Assembly: GCF_901709675.1 (NCBI RefSeq)
Contig: NC_051093.1
Location: forward strand, 9,248,053 to 9,312,052
DNA from: Syngnathus acus
Lineage: Eukaryota > Chordata > Actinopteri > Syngnathiformes > Syngnathidae
DNA length: 64,000 nt
Reading direction: 5' to 3'
Numbering within the stretch: the stretch's first letter is position 1; each line of letters starts with the position of its first letter. The notes beneath the pieces are model-generated. The model saw only the letters and a program-made list of their open reading frames with translations, was not told the origin of the DNA and ran no database searches. A program made the translations under genes and the position numbers. Shown here piece after piece: positions 10,517 through 21,830 of the stretch.

Positions 10517-13500
10517 CTAAAAAGCGGACAACAACTGGTGGCAAGTGAGCGCTAAAACGAACAAACGCGTTAGAACGGAGCCGATTGGCGTCAGCATGCC
10601 GACGCCCAGCCCGGAAGCGGCGTTGAACGTCAAATCAGCTGGACGCCGCTCATCACTTGCCACTTGCCACACCTCCATCCAGTTGATGCTCCCAATATCA
10701 AATTCAGGACCTGCTAAGTCCAGCTGGAGCATGTCGTTGAAGTCCAGGTGGAAAGTGCCACTCCCCCACTCGATGACAATCTGGACAGCGACAAGATGGC
10801 GGCAGGCTGGGTAAGCGCTCCGACTCTTTCGACTGCGGTCAACGGGCGGCATTTTTCACGCATCTTCATTCATTCTTTCACCTTGAAGGGGAGACCGGCT
10901 CCGAAGGGGCGTCCGCGGGGAAGGTCCCCGGTCCGATTGCCGCCCCAATTGCCGCCCACTCTGTAGTTGAGGGTGAAGGTTTGGCTCTCCAAGTCCATAT
11001 CTAGTTGCAGCGCCGTGGTAGCCTTCTTGCCGTTGGCGTCGCGTCCGTCCAGGTTGACCACCAGCCTGCGTGCAGCACAAATGCCGTGGTCGCGCTAGCT
11101 GCCTTCTTTGGGTGCCAGTGTGTTCTTACCTCTTTCCTTGGGGATTGGACCGTCCTCTGATGACAATGCTGGGGGCCACGCTGAGACCGTCCAGCACATC
11201 TTGGAATCCGCCCTTCTGCGTACACACAATAGACGACAACTGGGCTTTGGGGACAGCTCAAGTTCTTCACGGACGACGTGGACAAATATTCCTGGGCAAG
11301 TCCAATCGACCTTTGCCCATGAAGATGCAAATAGATGCCACAAGGCTATTTTGGTGCATATCTTGAACTGGACAATGCCCACTTGGATGTTTGAAGGTGC
11401 TGACAAAGGTTCATACAATGGAGGGACGACGACAAGAAGGTAGAAATGCGTTTCGGCATCGACGGGACAAATCATCAACTCACCGGGATGGCGATCATGG
11501 CGAGCAGGCACGACTCATTGGTGGAGCTCGTACACATTTGGAACTCCCCGTTGGTCGGAGGAGGGCTGGCAGGACAGGTGGCAGGCTTGGCCGTAGTGGG
11601 GCAGGGAACAGGAGTAGGACAGGTGGCGGCAGCCTTGGTGGTAGCGGCAGTGGGACAGGGAGCAGGAGTAGGACAGGTGGCAGGCTTGGCCGTAGTGGGA
11701 CAGGGAGCAGGAGTAGGACAGGCGGCAGCCTTGGCCGTAGTGGGACAGATGGGGCAGGGAGCAGGAGTAGGACAGGTGGCAGGCTTGGCGGGAGGGGCAC
11801 AGATGGGGCAGGGAGCAGGAGTAGGACAGGTGGCAGGCTTGGCGGCAGGGGGACAGATGGGGCAGGGAGCAGGAGTAGGACAGGTGGCAGGCTTGGCCGT
11901 AGTGGGGCAGGGAGCAGGAGCAGGAGTAGGACAGGTGGCAGCCTCGGCTGCAGTGGTGGGACTGAGAGAACCTATTTGAAAGGAGAGCGCACATTAGAAG
12001 ACATTCAAATGTTGCTGTTGGGTCCCGCAAAGAGTTCAACAGTGGCCACGTTTCGAGAGATGCCTTGGACTTAATAAGCTCATCAAATGGTGAACATATT
12101 CAGGCAAAAAAAAGGAACTACACAGAAGTTATCATTTCTCGATAAACATGGCCAATTATGAAATCATCAAACGTTTCAAAGGGAGAGTTATAGGCAAAAT
12201 GTGACTTCTTTTTTTTCCTCAAGTAAATAAATATCACCTAGTCCTACATTTTTTTAGTGTAGTGACAGGCGAACACTATAGTTACAAAACAGGATCTGTA
12301 CTCACGAAAGGGCATCTTGCAGGTGTAGTGCCGATAGTCATCACAGGGAAGGTCATTCCATTTACCATTGGCTCTGCTCATTAGTTCAGTGCAGTCTTCA
12401 TATCCACCCGCGTTGTTTGGCTCACCGGTATCCCAGAACCTGCAAGAGAAAACATTTTTGGCGCTAACTATTTCAGTGATGTTTTTCTCAAATAACAATG
12501 AGAAGTCTTTCAGAGATCTTGTTCATGAATAATGAGATTTTTCAGGGTTAACCATCATCATTTAAAGCAACAAGTACGCAAGAGGAACCCTTTGAGCGAT
12601 TCGCCGCCCGAGGCTCACAAGCTGTCGCACTTTTTCAATGGAAGGACACTAACGAGTAGGAGTAAGGGTTTCTGTCTGTCCACTGCCCCCATCCGCCAGA
12701 GGTCTCACGTCGCAGGCCAATCCAGATTCTGGCATTGTTCATGGCATTCCTGATGCTATCCGTCAGCCATCTCTACAAGAAAGACAAAGTTCAACGAGAG
12801 AGAAAGGTGAGCGAGTGAGTGAGTGACTGAGCGAGTCGTGGTACCCTCTCCCGGTCGTCCAAAACGCTTGTCAGGTGGGCTCCCCGGGACACACAATCGC
12901 CCTCCGCCAGCGACCACGTATTGGGCTTTCCGAAGAAGTAACAGTGGTTGTTGTATTCCAGCCATCCGGTCGGACACCCGATCAGCTCTGGAACAAAAAC
13001 AAGAACATGATGAGAGCCACGAGAGGATTCAACCACTTTGCTTGCAGAGTTTTTCCTTGCCCTTTTGGGAGCTTAAGATCAGGGGATGCTTTGAGAATAA
13101 TTGTCAATTTTTGTCTATGTGAAGCCCTTTGAGACTGCTTGTGATTTAGGGCTATACAAATAAACTTGACTTGACTTGACACATGCAGCAAGACGAAAGA
13201 AAAGGTGGCGTGCATGGCTTGTCGTCTAACAATGTCCTCAACACTTCTGTGTTCTTCCTTCATGGAGCAACTTTGATGGCTGCTTGCCTATACGGATGGG
13301 TTTCCACGTGAACTATCACTTTTTTAATATACTTTATTTTTCTATATGCTTTGTAGCTTTATTTTGCACTGTCGGGCAGCTCTAATCTCTTCGTACATTG
13401 TATGATGACCATAAAAGGCATTCTCATTCTCAAATGGTGTGACAGCGTTTTAGTAAAAAAAAAAAGATGGCCTTTTTAGTTTAAAAGAAAATCACTGGCA

Positions 13501-13853
13501 GGTTTCCGCACAGCAAGGGCAGAAACAGGCTTTAATGCAATCTTTCTTTACTTTGGCTTTGTAGCAATTTTTGGACAGTGAATTTTACAAATGAGTTTTC
13601 ATTTCATTTCAATGTTTGCACCCTTAAAATGGCTGGGTTCAAAATTGGAGCGACCAGGAAGTTGAGGTTCCAATTTTTCATCCAAATTGGGTGGTTTTTG
13701 ACCCAGCGCTTTGACGAGTTGCCCGGTATAGACAGATGAAGATTATTGACATGATAAATGATGATAGATTAGATGAAAACACAAACCCTCATTTGCGCAG
13801 GTCTGACACAGTGCGAGGCTAATCAAGAGCCTGACAGCGAACGACAGCACCAT
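10517..13853 (-). CDS. C-type lectin-galectin chimera, copy B
   Basis: Exons 13853-13787, 12987-12845, 12772-12654, 12439-12306, 11947-11484, 11215-11130, 11065-10882 and 10780-10517 join in frame, giving 486 residues. Architecture equals copy A: signal peptide, C-type lectin domain with EPN and WND, Cys/Pro repeats, galectin fold. No disabling change is seen. Differences cluster in the lectin domain beside the sugar site (FWDTGEPNNAGGYEDC here against FWEANEPNNWGRIEHC in copy A), which suggests divergence of ligand binding. The galectin part differs at Cys to Trp in IVIEWGSG and Ala to Gly in NPQGKR. The exon 3 donor is gttagt, weaker than gtgagt in copy A. Intron 1 carries a SINE-like insertion. 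One codon is missing in exon 8. Confidence 0.8.
13047..13181 (+). mobile_element. SINE-like insertion in intron 1 of lectin chimera copy B
   Basis: Compared with copy A, an extra block of about 135 bp lies between cttgca and the atgcagcaag context. It starts gagtttttccttgccc and ends ttagggctatacaaataaac plus three ttgac units. It matches the element nested in the hAT. It is 5' truncated. No clear target-site duplication is visible. Confidence 0.75.
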
Positions 13854-14143
13854 GTTGGGGATGGATGGATGGATGGATGGGTGGATGGATGGGTGGATGG
13901 ATGTGGTGGGTCCAGCTCAGTCAGAAACAAAGCAGCAGACCACTTTGGAAGATGCTGGTGGGTCGTTGGCGCCCGACGGGGTCAGTGTCAGTGGATGCTT
14001 GCTTGCTGAACTTGCTTCTCTCAAGACATGCGCGCACGCAGGCACGCACGCACACCACGCTACAAAGAATGCAGTTGATGCTTTGCGCAAACTGAACATG
14101 CCTGTGTTGAGTTTGACTTTTGAAAAATAGAACAGGACGTCCG

Positions 14144-14151
14144 TGACGTCA
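14144..14151. promoter_or_regulatory. Palindromic CRE-like site TGACGTCA, copy B
   Basis: Same palindrome as at 8387, here between the divergent lectin-chimera gene (minus) and nosip (plus), so it could serve both. Confidence 0.35.
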
Positions 14152-14738
14152 TTTAAAAACGTTTTTTTTCTTGTTTCTTTTGCAGTCATCTGTTGAGAAC
14201 ATTCATTCCAATCAAATTGTTACTTTTTTAATCAAGTTGTAATTCACTCGTTTGTATCCATCTGGGAATTCCAGGTATTTATCATGTGCTACATGAATTG
14301 TTTATATCTTCCCTAACACCGTAGCTCATAATTGCAAACATATATAAAGAAAAGTTGAAACTGTTATACAAAATAGAATTATAATAATTTGATCATTATT
14401 GCAGGATGTCAATTCTTCACTCAACGCTTCCTGTGACGACATCTGAATGCGACATAATGACGTATTAACTGCGCGATCAAGTAGCACCGGAAAACAACAT
14501 TTCTCCTGAGTGCAAGTAAACAGTCGAGTTCACAATATAAATAATCCCTTTGTTGTGGTTAGTAAGTGAATTTTTTTTAACACAGTCTGTCATCTCTTAC
14601 TATCAGTTACCGGCTGGTAGAACGTTTCGTGTTATCGACGAGCTCCGAGCCGAATGCAAGCTAAGCTAGCGCTGCAAAACATTGCAACCATCCCGGAACT
14701 TTCTGATTTTTTTTAAACGGACCTGATTAAAGGCTATA

Positions 14739-17700
14739 ATGACTCGCCACGGAAAAAACTGCACCGCTGGAGCCGTCTATACATACCACGAGAAAAAGAA
14801 AGATACAGGTGAGAAATGTGTTACTGTTAGCGGCATCAATTGTTCCCCTCATCGAAATAGAACGCCCGTGACGAATTTAGTATTGTTGTTAGTTAGTTAT
14901 GTCTTTAAAAACTAACGTTTGAACTCGAGATATAAAGCCAGGAATAAATGTCATATCTTTTTTCCGCTGCTCCCGTTAGGGGTCGCCATAGCAGTGTCTA
15001 CTTTTTTTTTTTTTATTGCATACGGTTTAATACCTGGCCTGATTTGTGTTAATATTCTTTTTTTTTTTTTTTTTTTTTTCATGTTGGGTGGTAAAATACA
15101 TTTTGTTCCCTGTGTGCGTGCGCGCACGTTTAGCCCATCAACAAGTGCTAATACAATAGTAGATTGTATTCCGTATGCATTGGCAGCATATAAAATCTAA
15201 TCAACATTTTGTAAAGAAATTGTGTTCGGTTTTTGTCCTGCTCAGCGGCATCTGGGTACGGCACACAGAGCATTCGCCTGGGTAAAGATGCCATCAACGA
15301 CTTTGACTGCTGCTGCTTATCCCTGCAACCCTGCCAGACTCCTGTGGTCACGTATGTTTCTCACCACACACATCTTATAAACAGATCATCTATTTGGCAA
15401 ACCTCGATAAGAGTCTCATGGCAGTTCAATTTGGAGATGCTGCAGAGTTTCTCTTCCTGTAAACAATACAAACATGAATGTCAACATCAAATTGCTTTTG
15501 TTGTTTTCAGTCCAGATGGATTCTTGTATGAAAAACAGGCTATTCTGGAATACATTCTGCATCAGAAGACAGAAATTGCCAGGAAGATGAAGGTATTTTT
15601 CTTTTTATTCATGAACCTGACTTCGGCGTGGGCAGTGCGCACTCTTTTTTTTTTTTTAATGACAGCGTGAATTTCAAAGTGAGCGCTTGTCCCTACATAA
15701 TGCACGGTGATTGACGAGCCATCAAATTCAAGGCTGTTATCTACCTTTCATCCACAGTTTGCTTGTTTTATTCCCATCAAAATGTCAATGATAAAACAAA
15801 ACGTTTAGTATTGAAGTTTTCTGGATTTCCCTGTAGGCATATGAGAAGCAAAAGCAAGCTCAGAAGCATGAAAGTCATCTTGAGTCCAAGTCAGAAGAAC
15901 GTGAGAAAGTGGAGAAGTTTAAAACCAGAGAGAACAGCATTGTATCCAAACCCATCAACCCTTTCATTTCTGGTACGTGTGCCGAGAGACACAGCAGTGG
16001 GACTCTAGTTTCTATTTTGAATTTGTTTTCCCTGAAGGGCAAAGCAAAGTAGGCGGGAAAATCAAGACGGACAGTCGCTCATCATCCTCCACTGATTCAG
16101 TGGCCTCCTCCAGCCAGAGTCTGCCCAGCTTCTGGGTTCCTTCTCTGACACCTGAAGCCAAGCCCACCCTTCTCAAGAAACCGGTCAGTGGCTGCTTGAA
16201 GTGAAACTTTGCTTCCGAGATTGTCTGTGTTCAAATGTACGTATGGATTGAGCATTTAAGCGTGTTCTGTTATTTCACATTATGTCTATCTTAGACCGTG
16301 TGCTAACCACTAAACTCAGCTAGCTTGCGGCTTAGATTTAGACTTGGACTCAATTTTATACACCCCTTGGGATTGCTCTCTCAGGAAATTCCGGTCCCAG
16401 TAGCTCACACTGAAACAGTATAAAAGACAACATTGCACATGAGTAACAAACAAAAAAGAGAGCAATAAATAAAGTGCAATAAAATGTTGAGCGAGAAATA
16501 AATAACCATAACAATAATAAGTCATAAATTTAAAAAAATAATAATGATTTATTCATAAATAATAATTGTCAAGCGATAAAATAGCTTGACTGTCCCTATT
16601 TCTTTCGACAACTAATACACTTGCGCCCTCTGCTGGTTGCGTCCAACCGGTGAAACCATCCACAGTTGTGCTGCAGTTGCTTCGCACATTCTCCTCACAG
16701 CTGAGAGGACTGGCCAGAGTCAAGTTTGGTACTTGGACTTTTTGACTCATCCAGTCATTGAAGTGCAGTCCCTTAAACTATGGTTGCGTCATCTGTTTGC
16801 CTTCCAATTCTATGTCATGATGACCTTTGTTTATTTAGTGGATGAGGACAAGTTGACCTGTGAGTCCAAAGCCCATCCGTGGGTCTGCATATGCAACAGT
16901 GAGCATAGAAATAATGACGTTTTCACAAACTCTCGTTTCGTCTTTCCTATCATCTTGTCAGAGTAAGGCTGTGTTGTGTCCGATGTCAGGACGACCTATC
17001 AAGATGAACGAGCTCATCACAGTGCGCTTCACCGCGGTAGACCCGAGTCTGGACCGAGTGGCCCTCATCAACCGCCAGGTTGGTCTATCAGGAAGAGTTA
17101 TACGCTTGAGATACAGCAAAGGAGCATTTTGTCACAATTTAAAGCAATTCCCGAGTGTCTGATGAATAAGAACAAGAATTAACAACACATATTCCATCCC
17201 GAGATTTGTCGCGGTCCCAACAATCTGATTCTACTCTTACAGGACAGATATGTCTGCGCAGTGACCAAAGACATCCTGGGCAACAGCGTCCCCTGTGCTG
17301 TCCTGCGGCCTTCGTGAGTGGTCGAGCCAGCGCTGGTGTTTTCACTGCGGGGAAGGATTCTGATTTTACACTGCTTTCCGGGTTGTGTTCAGGGGGTGTG
17401 TGGTGACACAGGAGTGTGTGGAGAAGCTCATCAAGATGGACATGACGGATCCCGTGAGTGGAGACAAACTCTCTGACAAAGACATCATACCACTGCAGAG
17501 GGTATGTATGTATGTATGTATGTATGTATATAGAGTCAACACGTAAGCCAACAACAAAATGTCCCTAGTATGCGCCCATATTTCAAAGTGGCAAGAGCAT
17601 CGTGAAATGGAAAAGTGGCAAAAAAATGATTTGCTTGCCCTCTTTTATACATAACACAATATTGAGTAAGACTTTGTTGATTTGACAGCCGTTCCTTTGT

Positions 17701-18086
17701 TTTCCTACCCGACCCGTTTTAAGACCGATCCGGTTGCGAGGCCCTCATGGTTCTTGGTGAGCAGCGAAACTGATCTTGCATAGATGTCTTTTTTTATTTT
17801 TATTATTATCTAAAATTCTCAAAATCTAGATTATTATTGATTGCTTATTCTGAGCATGAATATAGTCGGATTTTTTTTTTGTTTTTTTTTAAAAAGAGCT
17901 ATATATAGCCACTAATTTTGCCATCGAATAATATCATTTTAATGGTGACATAGGCGACCCCAACCATTGACAGTGTGAAGATGATCTTGATTTGGTGGTT
18001 CTTTTGTTTGACAGGGAGGAACGGGCTTTGCGGGTGCTGGTATAGAGCTCAAGGCCAAAGAAGCTCGTCCAGTCATGCAAGTGTGA
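14739..18086 (+). CDS. nosip: Nitric oxide synthase-interacting protein
   Basis: Nine exons (14739-14808, 15246-15351, 15511-15592, 15837-15972, 16038-16183, 16962-17078, 17243-17313, 17393-17501, 18015-18086) give 302 residues, close to the usual length of about 301. The start MTRHGKNCTAGAVYTYHEKK is diagnostic. An N-terminal U-box-like segment (SIRLGKDAINDFDCCCLSLQ, then TPDGFLYEKQAILEYIL) is followed by a coiled, charged region and a C-terminal RING/U-box-type module (VLCPMSGRPIKMNELI, YVCAVTKDIL). NOSIP is an E3 ubiquitin ligase that binds NOS enzymes and occurs in nucleus and cytoplasm. The intron 8 donor lies inside a GTAT microsatellite (17502-17529). The gene is intact. The upstream flank is shared with the lectin duplication. 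Confidence 0.97.
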
Positions 18087-18418
18087 AACATAATGATGGT
18101 CTGCCTGTATTATGCTCTCAAAAAAATTTTGGGGGGATATATTTGTAATTACGGTAAGCCAAAATATGACATTTTCTTTCTTATTAGATATGATAGCTTG
18201 GCCATGTTTGTACTTTTGTGGTCATTTTGAAGAGGTTAAGGAAAGGGGGAAAAAAGTCACTTTTGTGTCTGTCATTCTGTTCTACAGTATTTACCGTGTA
18301 TTGTTCATATCATTTGAAAAGCCGTGTTAGTTTTCATTTTCCTGAATGTATTTGAATTGAGAAACATTTTTAAGGCACAGGAAAAAAAACAGTCAATCTT
18401 AGTCTGTGGTATTGATAT

Positions 18419-18526
18419 TCACAATTCATCATGGCCGTCAACCTCCATGGCTCCATAATCTGTGATGGTGCTGATCTTGATGAAGTCGAGTTTATCTAGC
18501 ATCTCTGATAATGACACAAATCCATC
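18419..18526 (-). CDS. Second, homologous last exon of rcn3 ending in HDEL
   Basis: A pyrimidine-rich tract and cag acceptor at 18527 precede a 35-codon open exon ending TDYGAMEVDGHDEL and stop. It starts DGFVSLSEMLDKL, completing an EF-hand loop when joined to the end of rcn3 exon 6 (ETDTNK). Its length and phase equal those of the other last exon (19263-19370), with F-x-x-S-x-x-T-x-YG and HDEL aligned without gaps. I read it as an alternative terminal exon of rcn3, or the last remnant of a tandem paralogue. No other exon of such a paralogue is visible between the two. Confidence 0.6.
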   Translation of the reverse strand, partial: DGFVSLSEMLDKLDFIKISTITDYGAMEVDGHDEL

Positions 18527-19262
18527 CTGACACGCACAAGGTAGAAAACAAAAGCAACAGTAAAAGGAAAGAAGTGGTTCAGATCAGAAGAAAGGTCCTT
18601 CATTGGGAAAATGCTGAGTTACTTATTTTAGCAAGTGCAAGGATCAAAAATACCTTCTTTACTGAGTACATAGTGGCGGACGAGTATTCATTGCAGGATT
18701 AAATAAAACAACATGTACAAAAGTTCATTTATTTGTCCAATCTGCAGTCAATAACTTTTTTATTACAAATTTCTTTTAGTTGCCTGTAGTAGGCAATGTT
18801 GAAATTCTTCTGACCTTAGCAAATGAATTAAAACTCAATACTACTGCTAAAATATTTGGCTTGAAACATTAATAAAAATGGATTTCCATACATGGGATGG
18901 CCGACATTAAGTACGCAGTGAAAATATTTCAAGTACAATGAAGTGCTCAGTGGAGTGTATGGTTTCTGATGATTCAGAATTGTCGTGACCACGTTTCTAG
19001 GCTCGAACTCAAAATACAGTTTCGGTTTAATATCAGTGCACGTGGGACGATATCCACAGTTTTAGCCAACACTTCTTAATTGAAATATATTTGGACTGTG
19101 TTTAATAATGCTGTGTGGGCATTAAAAAAATCACCTGTAACCACATACACAGTATGTGAATGCATGTGGAATAGTTTCTGCAAGTGATACTTGTGTACTG
19201 GTGTGACAGCCATCTCACACACACACGCGAGCAATAATATTAAGAACGTGACAGCTCATCAA

Positions 19263-20909
19263 TCAAAGTTCGTCGTGACTCTTTGTTAAATCTTCTCCAT
19301 AATTGGTGGCCTGGCTGCCCACAAACATGTTCCAGTTGGCCAGGATTTCCTGCTTGTTTATTTTCTCGTCCTGACGATTGCGTCCGACATTGGCGTGATT
19401 GACAGAAGGAGATGGAGACGTGTGTGAAGTCATGGAAAATATGAGAGAGAGGTTAAGACAGAAGAGAGAAGACAATTAGTGTCAATTAAAATTGAATTAA
19501 ATCATAATTATGGCAGTGTTGATGTATTTTCATCTCCCTCCCTGACACCTCTGCCAGACTTGCCAAAAGTGTAGTTGTGTGCGGGAGCAATACCTTGTTG
19601 GTGTCTGTCTCGTGGATCAAATGTTTGGCTTCATTGTCGGCGCGTGGTCGACTTCTCCAGGCAAAATCCAGTGGGCCACCTCACTGAAGTCCATGTGACC
19701 ATCCTGTGTGATACATGATGTTAGCATGACAGAGACGCCGTTATAGTAACGTAAGAGAAATTGGGAGCTGCTGCACCTAAAATCTTTATTTTGGATTCAA
19801 ACAACAAAATAGATAACACATACAGTCTCTTACCTTGTTGGCATCCCTGAAATCTGTGAAATGTTTCTTCTCAGTTTGGACCCATTCAGGCTCACTCTCC
19901 CCATCCTCTGGTGCGTACATGTCACCTATGGGCATATTACACTCCAAATGATTACACTCCGAATTGGGTGTAAGTGGTTTAAAAGTAAAAACGCAGGTCA
20001 CTTACCGATGTATTCATGCAAGCTGATCTTGCCGTCGCCATTTTTATCAATGTCCTCGATTGTTTCCTAAAAGAAAAATGCTTGCGGCAATATTACTTTC
20101 GTAATCCAACACAACTGGGTACAAGAAGAAATATCAAATGTTCTTTTCCATGTACTGTATCAGTTCTAAGTCTGTACCTGTACGACCAAATCTTTCATGT
20201 AATCAAACTCCTCCGGATGGAGGAAGGCGGTGAACTCCTCGCGCGTGGCGATCCCGTCGCCGTCACGGTCGGCCATCTTGAAGCGTCTTTCGTCTCGGGC
20301 GAGCATTGATTTGTAGGTGGCTTTGTCATCCACGTCGTCAAACTCTTCATCTGACAAGATAGACAAACAAATGTCAGATATTTCGACGGATGCTTTGACC
20401 CAATCCACTTACCGATGTAGTATCCGTAGGTGGTGTTCTTGTATTCCCCCCAGGCAATTTTGTCATCTTGGTTGCTGTCATAATCCCTCCAGTGTTTGTT
20501 GACGTTCTCTTCGATGTACCTCCTCTGTCTGTGTTTGATCCAATAATGAAGCTCTGCGTGGTTGATTAAGCCATCCTTGTCTGTGTCAATGCGGTCCACA
20601 ATTTCCTGTAGGGGGAAAAGAAAGATGGCATCATGTTGAAAGTAGTCATTCTTTTTTGTTTTGATGACAGTCATGCTGACATAAGCAGAACCTACGCCAG
20701 TCTGTCTTTACTCTCTTCAGGGGTCAGCTGGTCAAAGGTCTTTGCCTCCTCTTTCCCAGGAAGGCCTCGTGGTCGTACTGAAAGTTGTGAGCGTCATCGT
20801 GGGCGTGGTCGCTCAGGTCGGCGCGGTGATGGACGCGTTTCTCCTGAGCGGGGACGGCAAAGGTGGCGGCAGCCAGGAGGTAGAAGGATGCTAGCGACTG
20901 TAGCAGCAT
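19263..20909 (-). pseudogene. rcn3: rcn3 (reticulocalbin-3), exons recognisable but frame broken
   Basis: Exons 20909-20696, 20605-20413, 20350-20178, 20066-20006, 19925-19834, 19703-19594 and 19370-19263 encode a CREC-family, multi-EF-hand, Ca2+-binding ER lumen protein: signal peptide ([18 protein letters not shown]), EF loops such as [24 protein letters not shown] and DKNGDGKISLHE, and the C-terminal ER-retention signal HDEL. The frame is broken. Exon 1 needs one more base after HEAFLGK (near 20751) to continue [16 protein letters not shown]. Exon 1 to exon 2 phases do not match (junction 20696/20605). Exon 6 has two extra bases near 19647 (110 instead of 108 nt), giving an early stop. Splice sites are otherwise sound. 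Either the gene is decaying or the assembly has small errors here. Confidence 0.8.
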
Positions 20910-21621
20910 TTTGATGACCTATCGGCAGCTGAGGATGGAAATAGTGATCATATATATTATAAAGATATTTCAAAGTAGCTCTCCAAAGGAATTTTACAAC
21001 AAGAGAATGCTAATGTCATTCAAAAACTGACCATGATTAACTTTACAGTTCTTGTGTGGAACTCCACGGATTGCAGTGCACGATGTTTGAAAAAATCGGA
21101 AAACATTCACCTAAAAGCATGGCAGACACAACTAAAAATGATTTGCACCTCAGTTGGGAACATTGAGTTGTTGCAAGAGGAGGGACACACCCAAATCAAT
21201 AGTGTCAAAGTCAGGGGGAAAAAAGTTAGAGGGCATAGACATCAAACTTGACCAGGACGTTAGTTTTGCTTACGTTACTCAACTACATCCATTCAAACGC
21301 AAGGTGAACTAGTCTGTTAAAGTTAAAAAAAGAAAAAAGTTTGGTAAAGATTACCTTTTTTTCCTGCATAAGGACAAAAATGTAAACTAACATTTAAAAA
21401 AAAAATTGCATGTAATGTTTTTTAAAACGAATCAGAAAGTTCGAAAAGCATTCCCATCCTCTTTTATGGCTCGTGTATCTTTTGCCTCCCATCACTGCGA
21501 ACTTTGTCACTTGAGCAATGCAAAAAGCATACGATGCACGTTTGAATACTAAAAACAAGACCATTTTCGGGTATTAGAGGTTTACCTTTTAAACCTAAAG
21601 ATAATGTTGCTAAAATAACTT

Positions 21622-21830
21622 ACCACGTTCTTGCACGTTGCTCGCGACCCCTCAGTGAAGTTTGACGCACAGGAGAATCTCTGGACGCGTTGGCACTCTG
21701 TACCTTTAAATAACACTGTCAAAGGGGCGGGCTTTGTTGGTTGAGTAACCAATGAAAACAGGCCGAATGAGGTTTTTAAACCAATCACATTGAGACATAA
21801 ATTCAGCTCATTCTTATTGGTTGTGAACCG
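21622..21830 (-). promoter_or_regulatory. rcn3 promoter and non-coding first exon
   Basis: On the minus strand an exon-like stretch ends GCAAGAACGTG followed by gtaagtt (near 21622), and the coding exon has its own acceptor (ccgatag) just before the start codon at 20909. About 100 bp further upstream is a TATTTAAA motif, and several CCAAT/ATTGG boxes lie at about 21745-21830. Confidence 0.45.

Larger units (their letters stand above)
10215..14718. repeat. Direct tandem duplication, copy B
   Basis: Second copy of 4578-8961, starting directly after the hAT terminus and running unbroken into the nosip first exon at 14739, which suggests this side keeps the ancestral arrangement with nosip. It is about 120 bp longer, mainly through a SINE-like insertion at 13047-13181. 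Confidence 0.95.

Noticed and set aside
4578-14718. Assembly artefact (false duplication) as the cause of the lectin tandem copies
   Set aside because: The copies differ by scattered substitutions, a codon deletion, a SINE-like insertion and a hAT at the junction, so they are real diverged copies; a haplotype mix is less likely with the hAT junction in between.
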